NCBI GenBank assembly: GCA_020692565.1
Contig: JAIMKJ010000003.1
Span: 21,793-85,792 of the forward strand
Reading direction: 5' to 3'
DNA from: Thermomonas sp.
GTDB taxonomy: Bacteria > Pseudomonadota > Gammaproteobacteria > Xanthomonadales > Xanthomonadaceae
DNA length: 64,000 nt
Shown here piece by piece: positions 9,426-17,408 of the stretch. The stretch's first letter is position 1. Each line of letters opens with the position of its first letter. A program made the position numbers and the translations under genes. The notes under the pieces were generated by a model, which saw nothing but the letters and a program-made list of their open reading frames with translations, was not told the DNA's origin and searched no databases.

Positions 9426-10814
9426 ATGGTACGCAAGACCCGGATCTGCATCGCGATCGTTTCAACGTTGTTCGCCGCACCGTTCGCCCATTCCGCTGCG
9501 CCTGTCGTCGAAATGGACGAGGCCTTCGTCAGCGAAGCGCCGATGGCCAAGGCGATGGGCGCCGCAGCGTTCGCCACCCGCGAAGCCAGGGCGCCCGTAT
9601 TGATCGCGCTGGGTTCGCCTGCGCTGGCCGACACCCGCGCGCTGAAATCGCGACGCATCGATCAGGTCAAGCGCGGCCAGCCGTTCGAAGTCGGTTTCGC
9701 GCGCAACGTTCCGAACGGCAGGATCTCGCTGTCGCGGCTGGGTTGGGAACGTCAGGGCGACGGCAGCATGGCCGCCCGCTTCGAGATCTCCTCGCAGACC
9801 GCAGTCGCGATGCGCGCCGGTTTGACGCTGAAGAACAACGGCCGCGGCAATCCATCCGCCGTCACCCTGCGCTTCGGCGGCAACGATGGCCGCGTCTTCG
9901 AACAGAACGGCCGCGAATTCTCCGACGCGCAGGGCGGATGGTCTCCGGTGCTGATGGGCGACAGGGCCACGGTGGAAATCGTGCTGGCGAAGGGCCAGCG
10001 GCCGCAGGACTTCAACCTCGCCATCCCGCAGATCTCGCACCTCGATACCAGCCCGATCGCAAGCGAAAGCGCGCTGGCCAAACTGGGCACGAAGATCGGC
10101 GAAAGCGACAGCTGCGAGAAAGACATCGTCTGTCGCGTCAATCCCACCGGTGGCTTCCTCAATGCCGAGAAGGCGGTCGCACGCATGGTGTTCACCAAGA
10201 GCGGCAGGTCGTACCTCTGCACCGGCACGCTGCTCAACAACAGCCATTCGCCGAAGAAGCGCCTGTTCTGGAGCGCCGCGCACTGCATCAACACGCAGAC
10301 CGTCGCGAACACGCTGCAGACCTACTGGTTTTACAAGGCCACCACCTGCGGCGGCACCACCCAGGCGGCGGGCGCGGTGACGCTGACCGGCGGCGCTTAT
10401 CTTCGCCACTCCAACGCCACCCGCGACACTTTGCTGCTGGAACTGAAGAGCGCTCCGCCGGCCGGCGCGGTGTATGCGTCCTGGACCAACGCGTCGATCG
10501 GTGCCACCGGCACGTCGATCGTGGGCATCCACCATCCGGCCGGCGACGCCAAGATGTATTCGCTGGGTTCGGTCACGGGCCTGTCCACGTCGATCGACGG
10601 CAAGTCGCCGCTGTATCGCGTGGTGTGGAACACCGGCGTGACCGAAGGCGGCTCTTCGGGTTCCGCGCTGTTCACGGTGAACTCCAGCGGCACGCACCAG
10701 CTGCGCGGCGGCCTGTACGGCGGCACCTCGTACTGCACGGCGCCGACCGCCCCGGACTATTACTCGCGCTTCTCGGATGTGTATTCGTCGATCTCGACCT
10801 ACTTCGCTCCGTAG
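9426..10814 (+). CDS. Secreted S1-family serine endopeptidase (lysyl endopeptidase-like)
   Basis: A 462-residue pre-pro-protease. A signal peptide (MVRKTRICIAIV, ending near AHSAAP) is followed by a pro-region of about 200 residues and a chymotrypsin-fold catalytic domain. The catalytic His is in FWSAAHC, the Asp probably in NATRDTLLLEL, and the Ser in EGGSSGSAL. Several paired cysteines (SCEKDIVCR, TTCGG, SYCTAP) resemble Lysobacter and Achromobacter Lys-C-type enzymes. The primary specificity cannot be assigned with certainty by eye. It is an extracellular digestive protease, fitting a predatory or degradative lifestyle. A second protease gene follows 490 bp downstream. Confidence 0.85.
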   Translation: MVRKTRICIAIVSTLFAAPFAHSAAPVVEMDEAFVSEAPMAKAMGAAAFATREARAPVLIALGSPALADTRALKSRRIDQVKRGQPFEVGFARNVPNGRISLSRLGWERQGDGSMAARFEISSQTAVAMRAGLTLKNNGRGNPSAVTLRFGGNDGRVFEQNGREFSDAQGGWSPVLMGDRATVEIVLAKGQRPQDFNLAIPQISHLDTSPIASESALAKLGTKIGESDSCEKDIVCRVNPTGGFLNAEKAVARMVFTKSGRSYLCTGTLLNNSHSPKKRLFWSAAHCINTQTVANTLQTYWFYKATTCGGTTQAAGAVTLTGGAYLRHSNATRDTLLLELKSAPPAGAVYASWTNASIGATGTSIVGIHHPAGDAKMYSLGSVTGLSTSIDGKSPLYRVVWNTGVTEGGSSGSALFTVNSSGTHQLRGGLYGGTSYCTAPTAPDYYSRFSDVYSSISTYFAP

Positions 10815-10952
10815 ACCTTGCGGTATCGCAACGCGAAGCGACCCGGTTCTGCGGGGCCGCTTCGTTCGCTTCCATTCGCGAATGTTCACTGCAAAGCAAT
10901 AAAACCCTTGTTTTGCAGCACTTCATGATCAACCGACCATCGAATCGAGCAT

Positions 10953-10983
10953 GTGCGGTCATGACAATTCATCATGACCGCAC
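10953..10983. promoter_or_regulatory. 12-bp inverted repeat, possible operator
   Basis: Arms GTGCGGTCATGA (10953-10964) and TCATGACCGCAC (10972-10983) are perfectly complementary around a 7-base AT-rich loop. There is no U-run on either side, so a protein-binding site is as likely as a terminator. It lies between the two protease genes. Confidence 0.4.
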
Positions 10984-11178
10984 CACCGGCAGTACGAATA
11001 AGATCGATACACCCCAGCAGGCCGCCTGTCGCATCCACGCGCAAACAGGCAGGACTGCCAGGTCGACCGCAGACACTCGGTGCGTGCACCCACGCGAAAC
11101 GTGTCGCGCAGTACGGCACCGCTCCCGATCACAGGGGAACAGGAGAGGATCCGCCGCGTTTCAAAGCGATCGCGATAC

Positions 11179-11230
11179 GCATGCTTTTGATGGGCATGCT
11201 TTTGACAAGCATGCTATTGGCAAGCATGCG
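11179..11230. repeat. 15-bp tandem repeat with GCATGC cores
   Basis: Three units of 15 bp (11179-11193, 11194-11208, 11209-11223) and the start of a fourth each begin with the palindrome GCATGC, followed by a TTTTGA- or TATTGG-like segment. The unit is 1.4 helical turns, so successive palindromes are not on the same face of the helix. The array ends 75 bp before the second protease start. Confidence 0.7.
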
Positions 11231-11304
11231 CTCAACGCACCTATCCGCATCGCGTCGTACGTGCGATATCCCGACAAACATCACCTATAAGGAAATGAGC
11301 TGAA

Positions 11305-12492
11305 ATGAAAACCCGCATTCGCGTTGCTTCAAGCACCCTGCTGCTCTCGCTGCTGGCCGTCGGCACGGTGTCGTTCGCCGCCGACCGCACCGTGCAGCCG
11401 GGCGTCTGGAAACCCAGCACACCGTTCAATCAATTCAATGGACGCATCGTCGGCGGCGTCTCGGCCGTCGGCGATCGTTCGTTCGTCGTGCGCACCTCCG
11501 GCTGCGGCGGCACGATCATCGCCGACAGCTGGGTGCTGACCGCCGCGCATTGCGGCAGCCAGAGCACGGTCCGCGCAGGCTCCAACAACACCGGCAGCCA
11601 GACCGCGTACAGCGTCGCCCAGTACATCCCGCACCCGAACTACAGCGTGAACTCCTCCGCCGGCAGCTACAGCAACGACTATGCCCTGCTTCGCATCAAC
11701 GGCACGTTCCCGGCCAACCTCATCCGCGCCAAGCTGCCCAATGCGACGGTAATGCAGGCCGTGGCCAAGCCGGGCGACCTGGTGACCACCCTGGGCTGGG
11801 GCGCCACCTCGCAAGGCGGCAGCGGCGTGACCGCTCTGCGCGAAGTCACCATCCCGGTGGTGTCCGACAGCGTCTGTGCGGCTTCCTACAACGGCAGTTC
11901 CGCGGCCAGCGGCCTCAAGCTCAACCCGGCCGTCCAGATCTGCGCCGGGCTCGCGGCCGGCGGCAAGGACTCCTGCCAGGGCGACAGCGGCGGCCCGCTG
12001 ATCGCGCCCTACAACGGCTCGATCTACAGCATCGGCGTCGTCAGCTACGGCAAAGGCTGCGCACTGGCGAACTACTACGGCGTGTACTCGGAAACAGCCG
12101 CCGTGGTCGCCTGGATCCAGGGCCACATCGGCGGCGGCACCCCGCCCACCGGACAGACCTACACCAACAACACCGATTACCCGATCAACGATAACGCCAC
12201 GGTCGAAAGCCCGATCACCGTCTCCGGCCGCACCGGCAACGGCTCGGCCACCACGCCGGTCGCCGTCAACATCGTCCACACCTACAAGGGCGACCTGAAG
12301 GTCGATCTGATCGCACCGGACGGCAGCCTGTACGTGCTGCACAACCGCACCGGCGGCGGCACCGACAACATCATCCAGACCTTCACGGTCAATCTCTCGA
12401 GCGAGCCGCTGAACGGCATCTGGAAGCTGCGCGTGAACGACAACGCCAACGCCGACACCGGCTACATCAACAGCTGGAGCGTCACGTTCTGA
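11305..12492 (+). CDS. Secreted trypsin-like serine protease with C-terminal P-domain
   Basis: A 395-residue protein with a signal peptide (cleavage near SFAADR), a short propeptide, and a trypsin domain starting at RIVGGVSAV, the classical zymogen cleavage and new N-terminus. The triad is visible: His in LTAAHCG, Asp in SNDYALLRI, Ser in CQGDSGGPL; an Asp six residues before the Ser (GKDSCQGDSGG) predicts trypsin-like Arg/Lys preference. After a Gly/Pro/Thr linker at about residue 275 comes a proprotein-convertase P-domain (YTNNTDYPINDN, THTYKGDL-like core, LNGIWKLRVNDNA, SWSVTF end). A ribosome site (AAGGAAATGAGC) precedes the ATG, and a strong terminator follows. Confidence 0.93.
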   Translation: MKTRIRVASSTLLLSLLAVGTVSFAADRTVQPGVWKPSTPFNQFNGRIVGGVSAVGDRSFVVRTSGCGGTIIADSWVLTAAHCGSQSTVRAGSNNTGSQTAYSVAQYIPHPNYSVNSSAGSYSNDYALLRINGTFPANLIRAKLPNATVMQAVAKPGDLVTTLGWGATSQGGSGVTALREVTIPVVSDSVCAASYNGSSAASGLKLNPAVQICAGLAAGGKDSCQGDSGGPLIAPYNGSIYSIGVVSYGKGCALANYYGVYSETAAVVAWIQGHIGGGTPPTGQTYTNNTDYPINDNATVESPITVSGRTGNGSATTPVAVNIVHTYKGDLKVDLIAPDGSLYVLHNRTGGGTDNIIQTFTVNLSSEPLNGIWKLRVNDNANADTGYINSWSVTF

Positions 12493-12525
12493 TCGCGATC
12501 TGATCGAACGCAACAAGCGACAACG

Positions 12526-12556
12526 GCTGCGGGTAGCGATACCCGCAGCTTTTTTT
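12526..12556 (+). terminator. Rho-independent terminator after the trypsin-like protease
   Basis: A 10-bp perfect stem (GCTGCGGGTA / TACCCGCAGC) with a GCGA tetraloop is followed by seven T residues. It lies 34 bp past the protease stop and would also partly protect the converging oleC transcript. Confidence 0.93.
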
Positions 12557-12591
12557 CGTCCTGTGTCGGCAATCGATGCGGCCGGACCGGA

Positions 12592-14265
12592 TCAACGCAG
12601 CCGCTGTTTCGCCGCCCACGCCGCCAGCTTTTCGCGGCCGATCTTGGCGTTGTGGCGGATATCCACCGGAAACGCTTTCGGATAGCGCAGGAACACATCG
12701 ACCTTGGCGGTATGCACGAAGCCCTCGCCGAGATGCCGCAGCTCCTCTTCGATGCGCGGCCATTCCGTTGCCGCCACGCCCGCGCGCAGTTCCACGCACA
12801 GCACCGCGCGCTGCGCACCAACGTTGCCGAGCCCCACCAGCGCAGTGCGGCGCACGTCGCGATGGGTGTTGAACACCGGTTCGATCTGTTCGGTGCACAG
12901 TGTGGTTTCTGCGGTCACCACGCGCTGGGTCTTGCGACCGCAGAACCACAGCCGGCCTTCGCCGTCGTAATAGCCCAGATCGCCCATGCGATGCACGATC
13001 CGCGTCGAGCCATCGGCCCGCGTTTCGCGGATCTTGGCGATCCGCGTGGCGGCATCGCGATTGAAATAGGTATCGGTCGCGGTGGGGCCGGCAATAGTGA
13101 TCTCGCCGACCAATCCGCCCTTCACGATCAGATCGTCCGACCAGGTCTCGATGGCGGCATCGTCGACGCGGATCAGCCGGACGTCGTTGGGCGGTACCGG
13201 ACGGCCGACGCAGGTGCCCGCGCCGTGCTCGGTGCGCGCGCGCAGCGTCAGCAGTTCGCGGCCTTCGATCACTGCGACCGGCAGGCATTCGGTCGCGCCG
13301 TAGGGCGTCCAGAACTTCGCGTCCGGCGGCAGCAGCTCCAGCAGCATCGCGACCACGTCCGCAGGCACCGGCGCGCCGGCCGACATCACCGTCTTCAATC
13401 CCTGCAGCGGCTGGCCGTGATCGGTCAGCACCCGCATCAACGCCGGCGAACCGAACAGCTGATCCACGCCGAAACGCGCGATCGCCGCATGCAGTTTGCG
13501 CGGGTCGGCCTTCGCCGGCCGGGTCGGATCCATGTCGGGAATGACCGATGTCGTACCCAGCGCAGGATCGAACAGCGCGAACGGCGGGAAGGTCGGCAGA
13601 TTCGCGCCGCCGGGCGCGATGCCGAAGGCCTCGCCCATCATCGCGATCTGCGCCACGAAATGCCGGTGCCGATAGACCACCCCCTTGGGCACACCGGTGG
13701 AGCCGCTGGTGAAGAGGATCGCGGCGATATCGTCGGGCTGGGTGTCCGCAAGCTGCGGGCCGGCGTGCGCACCATCGCGTTCGACATCGGCCAGCGTGGC
13801 ATCCGCCAGGATCGCGCGCGCGCCGGTGGTGATGCGCATCCGCGCACTGCGCGCCCAGCCCAGCAGCGCCCGCGCGAACAGCGCCAGCGGGATGCCGATG
13901 AAGGCCTCGGCCTGCGCTTCGTCCAGACACTGCTTCAATGCGCGCTTATCGATGCCCGGATCGACCAGCACCGGCACCGCGCCGGCCTTGAACAGCGCGA
14001 ACATCAGCAGGAAGAATTCGGGCGTCGGCCGCACCATCAGCACCGTGCGGGTGCCGCGGACGATGCCGCGCTGCGCGAGCCCGGCAGCGATGGCGTCGCT
14101 GCGCGCGTCCAGTTCGGCATAGCTCAGGGCGATGTCGTAGCCGCCGCCCCGGCCCGGGCAACGCATCGCGATCTGGTCGGGACGCTCGCGCGCGAGTCGC
14201 GGCAGGCTGGCGGCGATGTTGCAGGGGCGGGCGGGCGTGGCGGCTTTCGTATCGGTCGTCGTCAT
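12592..14265 (-). CDS. oleC: OleC, acyl-adenylate-forming beta-lactone synthetase
   Basis: A 557-residue enzyme of the AMP-binding (ANL) superfamily. The nucleotide loop is FTSGSTGVPKGV, followed by the conserved YGATE-type motif (TPYGATECLPVA), MGDLGYYDGEGRLWFCGRK and a C-terminal Lys-containing subdomain. In the olefin pathway OleC turns the beta-hydroxy acid from OleD into a beta-lactone using ATP, and OleB then decarboxylates it. The assignment over a generic fatty acyl-CoA ligase rests on the neighbouring FAD hydroxylase and oleB and on oleA and oleD on the same strand. It ends head-on with the protease terminator. Confidence 0.85.
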   Translation of the reverse strand: MTTTDTKAATPARPCNIAASLPRLARERPDQIAMRCPGRGGGYDIALSYAELDARSDAIAAGLAQRGIVRGTRTVLMVRPTPEFFLLMFALFKAGAVPVLVDPGIDKRALKQCLDEAQAEAFIGIPLALFARALLGWARSARMRITTGARAILADATLADVERDGAHAGPQLADTQPDDIAAILFTSGSTGVPKGVVYRHRHFVAQIAMMGEAFGIAPGGANLPTFPPFALFDPALGTTSVIPDMDPTRPAKADPRKLHAAIARFGVDQLFGSPALMRVLTDHGQPLQGLKTVMSAGAPVPADVVAMLLELLPPDAKFWTPYGATECLPVAVIEGRELLTLRARTEHGAGTCVGRPVPPNDVRLIRVDDAAIETWSDDLIVKGGLVGEITIAGPTATDTYFNRDAATRIAKIRETRADGSTRIVHRMGDLGYYDGEGRLWFCGRKTQRVVTAETTLCTEQIEPVFNTHRDVRRTALVGLGNVGAQRAVLCVELRAGVAATEWPRIEEELRHLGEGFVHTAKVDVFLRYPKAFPVDIRHNAKIGREKLAAWAAKQRLR

Positions 14266-14316
14266 CCGCTCATTGTCCCCCGATGGCCCTGCGTCCTGCC
14301 AATCCGCACGGCATGG

Positions 14317-15546
14317 TCAGAGCGGTCGCAGTCGTCCGACAAGCTTGCGCAATGGCGGCGGGCCAGGCCGCCCGTCGTCGGTCAATGCCTCCATCACCAT
14401 CCGCCGGAACGGGCCGATCCGCTGCGCGATCCGCAACGCCGCGCGACGGACCCGTTTGGCCGGCGCCGAATCGTCGGTATACAAGCCGGCGAGCAGCTGC
14501 GTCGCCAGATACAGCGGACGCGTGGCATGCCTGTGGTCGCGCTCGTAGCGTTCGAGCACACTGCACGCCCACAATGGCCGGCCGGCGACGCGCGCCTCGC
14601 GGAGCGCGCGCGCCAGTGCATCCTGCCCCAGCAGCCCGAAGTTGAAGCCATGCGCCGTGACCGGATGCATGCCGACCGCGGCATCGCCGATGGTCGCGAA
14701 GCGTTCGGCCACGAATCGCTGCGGGTACACGCCAACCAGCGGATAGGCGCAACACGGGCCGATGAACGTCATCGCACCGAGCCGTCCCCGGAAACGCCGG
14801 GTCATGTCCGCGCCGAATGCGTCCGCATCCATCGCCTGCACACGCAGCGCTTCCTGATGCCGCAAGGTCAGCACGACCGACGACGCATGCGTGTCGCGCA
14901 GGGGCAGCAGCGCCAGCGTCTGCCCGTAATCGAACCATTCCCACGCCGTTTGCGCATGTTCCAGCGCGTGCCGCACGCGGCACACCAGCATGGTCTTGCC
15001 GAAATCGCGCATCGTCGCGGGAATGCCCATCGCACGTCGCGTCTCGGAGAACCGGCTGTCGGCGGCGACGATCAGGTCTGCGCGCAGCCGCTCGCCGCTG
15101 TCGAGCCTCACTTCGGCACCGTCGGCATCGGCATGCACGCCGACCACGCGCACCCCGTCGATCAGGGTCGCCTCGCCCGCCGCGGTCATCGCTTCGAATG
15201 CCGCGCGGCGAATCGCGCGATTCGGTACCAACCAGCCCAATTGCGACTGGCCGCTGTCCTCATGGCGGAAAAACAGGCCGTCGGTGTCGCCGCCGTCGAG
15301 CACCAGCGCATCGCGGAGGGTTGCGATCTCGGCATCGGCGAGGCGATGCCACAGTCCCAGATCCTGCATCAACCGCCGCGAACGATGGGTCAGCGCGATC
15401 TCGCGGCCATCGTCCGCCGGATCGGCCAGCGCTGCACGCAGCTGGGGCTCGACCAGCGCAACGCTCAGGCCGCTGCCGGCGAGCGAGCAGGCGAAACTCA
15501 AGCCGGCCGGGCCTGCGCCGACCACCACGATATCGAAACGGGACAT
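14317..15546 (-). CDS. FAD-dependent hydroxylase, UbiH/UbiF/COQ6 family (UbiM-like)
   Basis: A 409-residue flavoprotein monooxygenase. The N-terminal FAD dinucleotide fold is GAGPAGLSFA, DGREIALTHRS follows, and the second FAD motif is GDAAVGMHPVTAHGFNFGL, which matches the GDAAH-P family pattern with an Ala-His variant. Enzymes of this family add hydroxyls to the ubiquinone ring; UbiM is one subtype found in scattered Proteobacteria, and it could instead act on a product of the ole pathway. It sits between oleB (94 bp away) and oleC (51 bp) on the same strand, so it is probably co-transcribed with them. The substrate cannot be settled by eye. Confidence 0.8.
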   Translation of the reverse strand: MSRFDIVVVGAGPAGLSFACSLAGSGLSVALVEPQLRAALADPADDGREIALTHRSRRLMQDLGLWHRLADAEIATLRDALVLDGGDTDGLFFRHEDSGQSQLGWLVPNRAIRRAAFEAMTAAGEATLIDGVRVVGVHADADGAEVRLDSGERLRADLIVAADSRFSETRRAMGIPATMRDFGKTMLVCRVRHALEHAQTAWEWFDYGQTLALLPLRDTHASSVVLTLRHQEALRVQAMDADAFGADMTRRFRGRLGAMTFIGPCCAYPLVGVYPQRFVAERFATIGDAAVGMHPVTAHGFNFGLLGQDALARALREARVAGRPLWACSVLERYERDHRHATRPLYLATQLLAGLYTDDSAPAKRVRRAALRIAQRIGPFRRMVMEALTDDGRPGPPPLRKLVGRLRPL

Positions 15547-15640
15547 GGGCCACCCTCGCGGGTCTGCGAAGGCAACAGATTAGGCGGACGCAGCCCGCAT
15601 CACGTTGATCCGGGTCAAGTCGCCCGCCGACCGCTGTCGT

Positions 15641-16537
15641 TCAGAGCGGATGCGCGTCCAGGAAGCGCCGCATCGCCGGCACCAGCACGTCATGCTTGTC
15701 TTCGAGCACGTAATGGCCGGCATCCTCGAACGCATGCGCTTCGGCCTGCGGCAGCGCGCTGCGGAAACCTTCGAGGAAATGGTGATCGAACACGAAATCG
15801 CGCAGGCCCCAACCGATGAAGGCCGGGCGATCCGCGTAGGCCGGCAGGCGCTTCGCCGCCGTACTGACCAGCGTCCACGCCGGATCGGCGTCGCTCAGCG
15901 GAATATCCTGCACGAAGCGCAGCGTGGCGATGCGGTTCGCCCATGAATCGTAGGGCGCCTCGTAGGCGCGACGCACGTCGTCCGGCATTCTGCGCACCAC
16001 GCCGTCGCGCGCCGCGCCGGCCGAGAAGGCATTGAAACCGCGGATCATCAGCGCGCCCAGCTTCATGTCGCGGCCGAGCTTCAACTGCCAGGGCAGCGGC
16101 TTCGCCGCCGGCAGCGGGAACGCGGCGGTATTGGTGATCAGCAGCCGGCGCACCTGCGCCTCGTGGGTCAGCGCCCAGCCGAACCCGATCATGCCGCCCC
16201 AGTCGTGGACCGCCAGCGTCACCGGCCCGTCGATGCCGATGGTATCCAGCAGACGTGTGAGGGCCTCGACGCGCGACTGCAGCGTGTAGCGATAGTCCTT
16301 GTCCGCGGGCTTGTCCGACAGCCCCATGCCGATGTGATCCGGCACGATGCAGCGGTAGCGGTCCTTCAACCCCAGCACCAGATGCCGCCAGTAGTAACTC
16401 CACGACGGATTGCCGTGCAGCATCAGCACCACTTCGCCATCGCGCGGACCTTCGTCCAGATACGACATCACGATGCCGGGGCGCACTTCCAGGCGCTTGG
16501 GGGTGAAGGGGTAATCGGGATAGCTGTGGGCGGTCAT
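15641..16537 (-). CDS. oleB: OleB, beta-lactone decarboxylase (haloalkane dehalogenase-like hydrolase)
   Basis: A 298-residue alpha/beta hydrolase. The oxyanion segment is LHGNPSWSYYW, the nucleophile Asp112 sits in VHDWGG, and the catalytic His is in DAGHYVLED near the C-terminus: an Asp-His-acid arrangement as in haloalkane dehalogenases. OleB removes CO2 from the beta-lactone made by OleC to give the cis-olefin. The start at 16537 (MTAHSYPDYPF) is preferred over a longer frame with a low-complexity N-terminus. The gene precedes the FAD hydroxylase and oleC on the same strand, while oleA lies 11 kb upstream beyond the stress operon. Confidence 0.87.
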   Translation of the reverse strand: MTAHSYPDYPFTPKRLEVRPGIVMSYLDEGPRDGEVVLMLHGNPSWSYYWRHLVLGLKDRYRCIVPDHIGMGLSDKPADKDYRYTLQSRVEALTRLLDTIGIDGPVTLAVHDWGGMIGFGWALTHEAQVRRLLITNTAAFPLPAAKPLPWQLKLGRDMKLGALMIRGFNAFSAGAARDGVVRRMPDDVRRAYEAPYDSWANRIATLRFVQDIPLSDADPAWTLVSTAAKRLPAYADRPAFIGWGLRDFVFDHHFLEGFRSALPQAEAHAFEDAGHYVLEDKHDVLVPAMRRFLDAHPL

Positions 16538-16687
16538 GGGCAGGATCTGGAAAGAGCGGTGTGTCGCCGGCGGCCCCCGCCTGAGCAGGCCGGCCCCGGA
16601 AACGCGGCCGCCAAGGATAATGCCTGCCCCCGGATTTGGCACCGCAGGGCATGCCGGGGGCGGTTTTTCGCCCGGATCAGCCCGCGA

Positions 16688-17401
16688 TCAGCCCCCGCGG
16701 GAGCCGAATCTGGCCCAAAGCAGCTCGAACCGGGCGCCGAAACTGCGCACCAGCCGCACATCGTCGGTCACCACCAGGTTCTCCTCGTTGCCGGTGCTGG
16801 CGCCGCGGGTCCAGTTGAAGCTGCCGTTGGCCAGACGCGCGCCGTCGAACAGCGCGAATTTGTGGTGCATGTGGAAATCGGTGTCGTCCAGTCGCACCTC
16901 GATGCCGCGATCGCGCAGTCGATGCACATCGCTGCCGGTATCGTGGACCTTGTGATTGTCGCTGAGGATGCGCACCGTCAGCCCGCGCCGATGGGCGTCG
17001 ATCAGCGCTTCGGTCAAACGATCGTCGGCGATCGTGTAGACGCAGACATCGATACTGCGCTTCGCGCTGAGGCAGAGTTCGCGCAGCTTGCGCAGGCAGT
17101 CATCGCCCGGTGCGAAGAACGCGTCCGCCTCGACCGCCGGCGGATCGGCGCTGGCGTCCAGGGTCTTCACCACCTGCTCCAGCCAGCGCAGCATCGTCAG
17201 CGGCGCCGCATCGGCCTGCGTCCAGCGTTCGCGCACCAGATCGAACGCACGGTTGCGCAGATAGCGCACACGGTCGCGGCTCAGGCTGCCGCCGAGTTCG
17301 CGCAGTTCGAATTTCTCGTCATCGTCGAGTACAGCGTCCGTCGCGCTTTCGCGAAGCAAACGATCAAGTTCCGCGAAATCTGTCTTCGACGCATCCATCA
17401 T
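16688..17401 (-). CDS. Phospholipase D-superfamily protein, probable nuclease
   Basis: A 237-residue protein with one complete HKD motif (HHKFALFDGARLANGSFNWT) in a PLD fold beginning near SIDVCVYTIADDRLTEALI. One HKD per chain means it would act as a dimer, as in the Nuc/Zucchini nucleases. The N-terminal 75 residues form a separate helical module (ELDRLLRESATDAVLDDDEK) resembling the small protein at 27211-27456. There is no signal peptide, so it acts in the cytoplasm or at the inner membrane. The gene starts 7 bp after the giant ATPase gene and is the last of that operon. ATG 17401 and 17398 are both possible starts. Lipid hydrolysis is the alternative activity. Confidence 0.82.
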   Translation of the reverse strand: MMDASKTDFAELDRLLRESATDAVLDDDEKFELRELGGSLSRDRVRYLRNRAFDLVRERWTQADAAPLTMLRWLEQVVKTLDASADPPAVEADAFFAPGDDCLRKLRELCLSAKRSIDVCVYTIADDRLTEALIDAHRRGLTVRILSDNHKVHDTGSDVHRLRDRGIEVRLDDTDFHMHHKFALFDGARLANGSFNWTRGASTGNEENLVVTDDVRLVRSFGARFELLWARFGSRGG

Positions 17402-17408
17402 GCTGCCC

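Larger units (their letters stand above)
10815..11304. other. 490-bp intergenic region with palindromes and a tandem repeat
   Basis: The stretch separates the two protease genes. It holds a weak hairpin at 10834-10864 (CGAAGCG/CGCTTCG) that may end the first transcript, a 12-bp inverted repeat at 10953-10983, and a 15-bp tandem repeat at 11179-11230. An open frame at 10974-11303 has no homology I recognise and is probably not a gene. Confidence 0.5.

Noticed and set aside
10974..11303. 109-codon frame covering the 15-bp repeat as a possible small gene
   Set aside because: No ribosome site or family, and its repeat-encoded Met/Leu stretch is a by-product of the DNA repeat.
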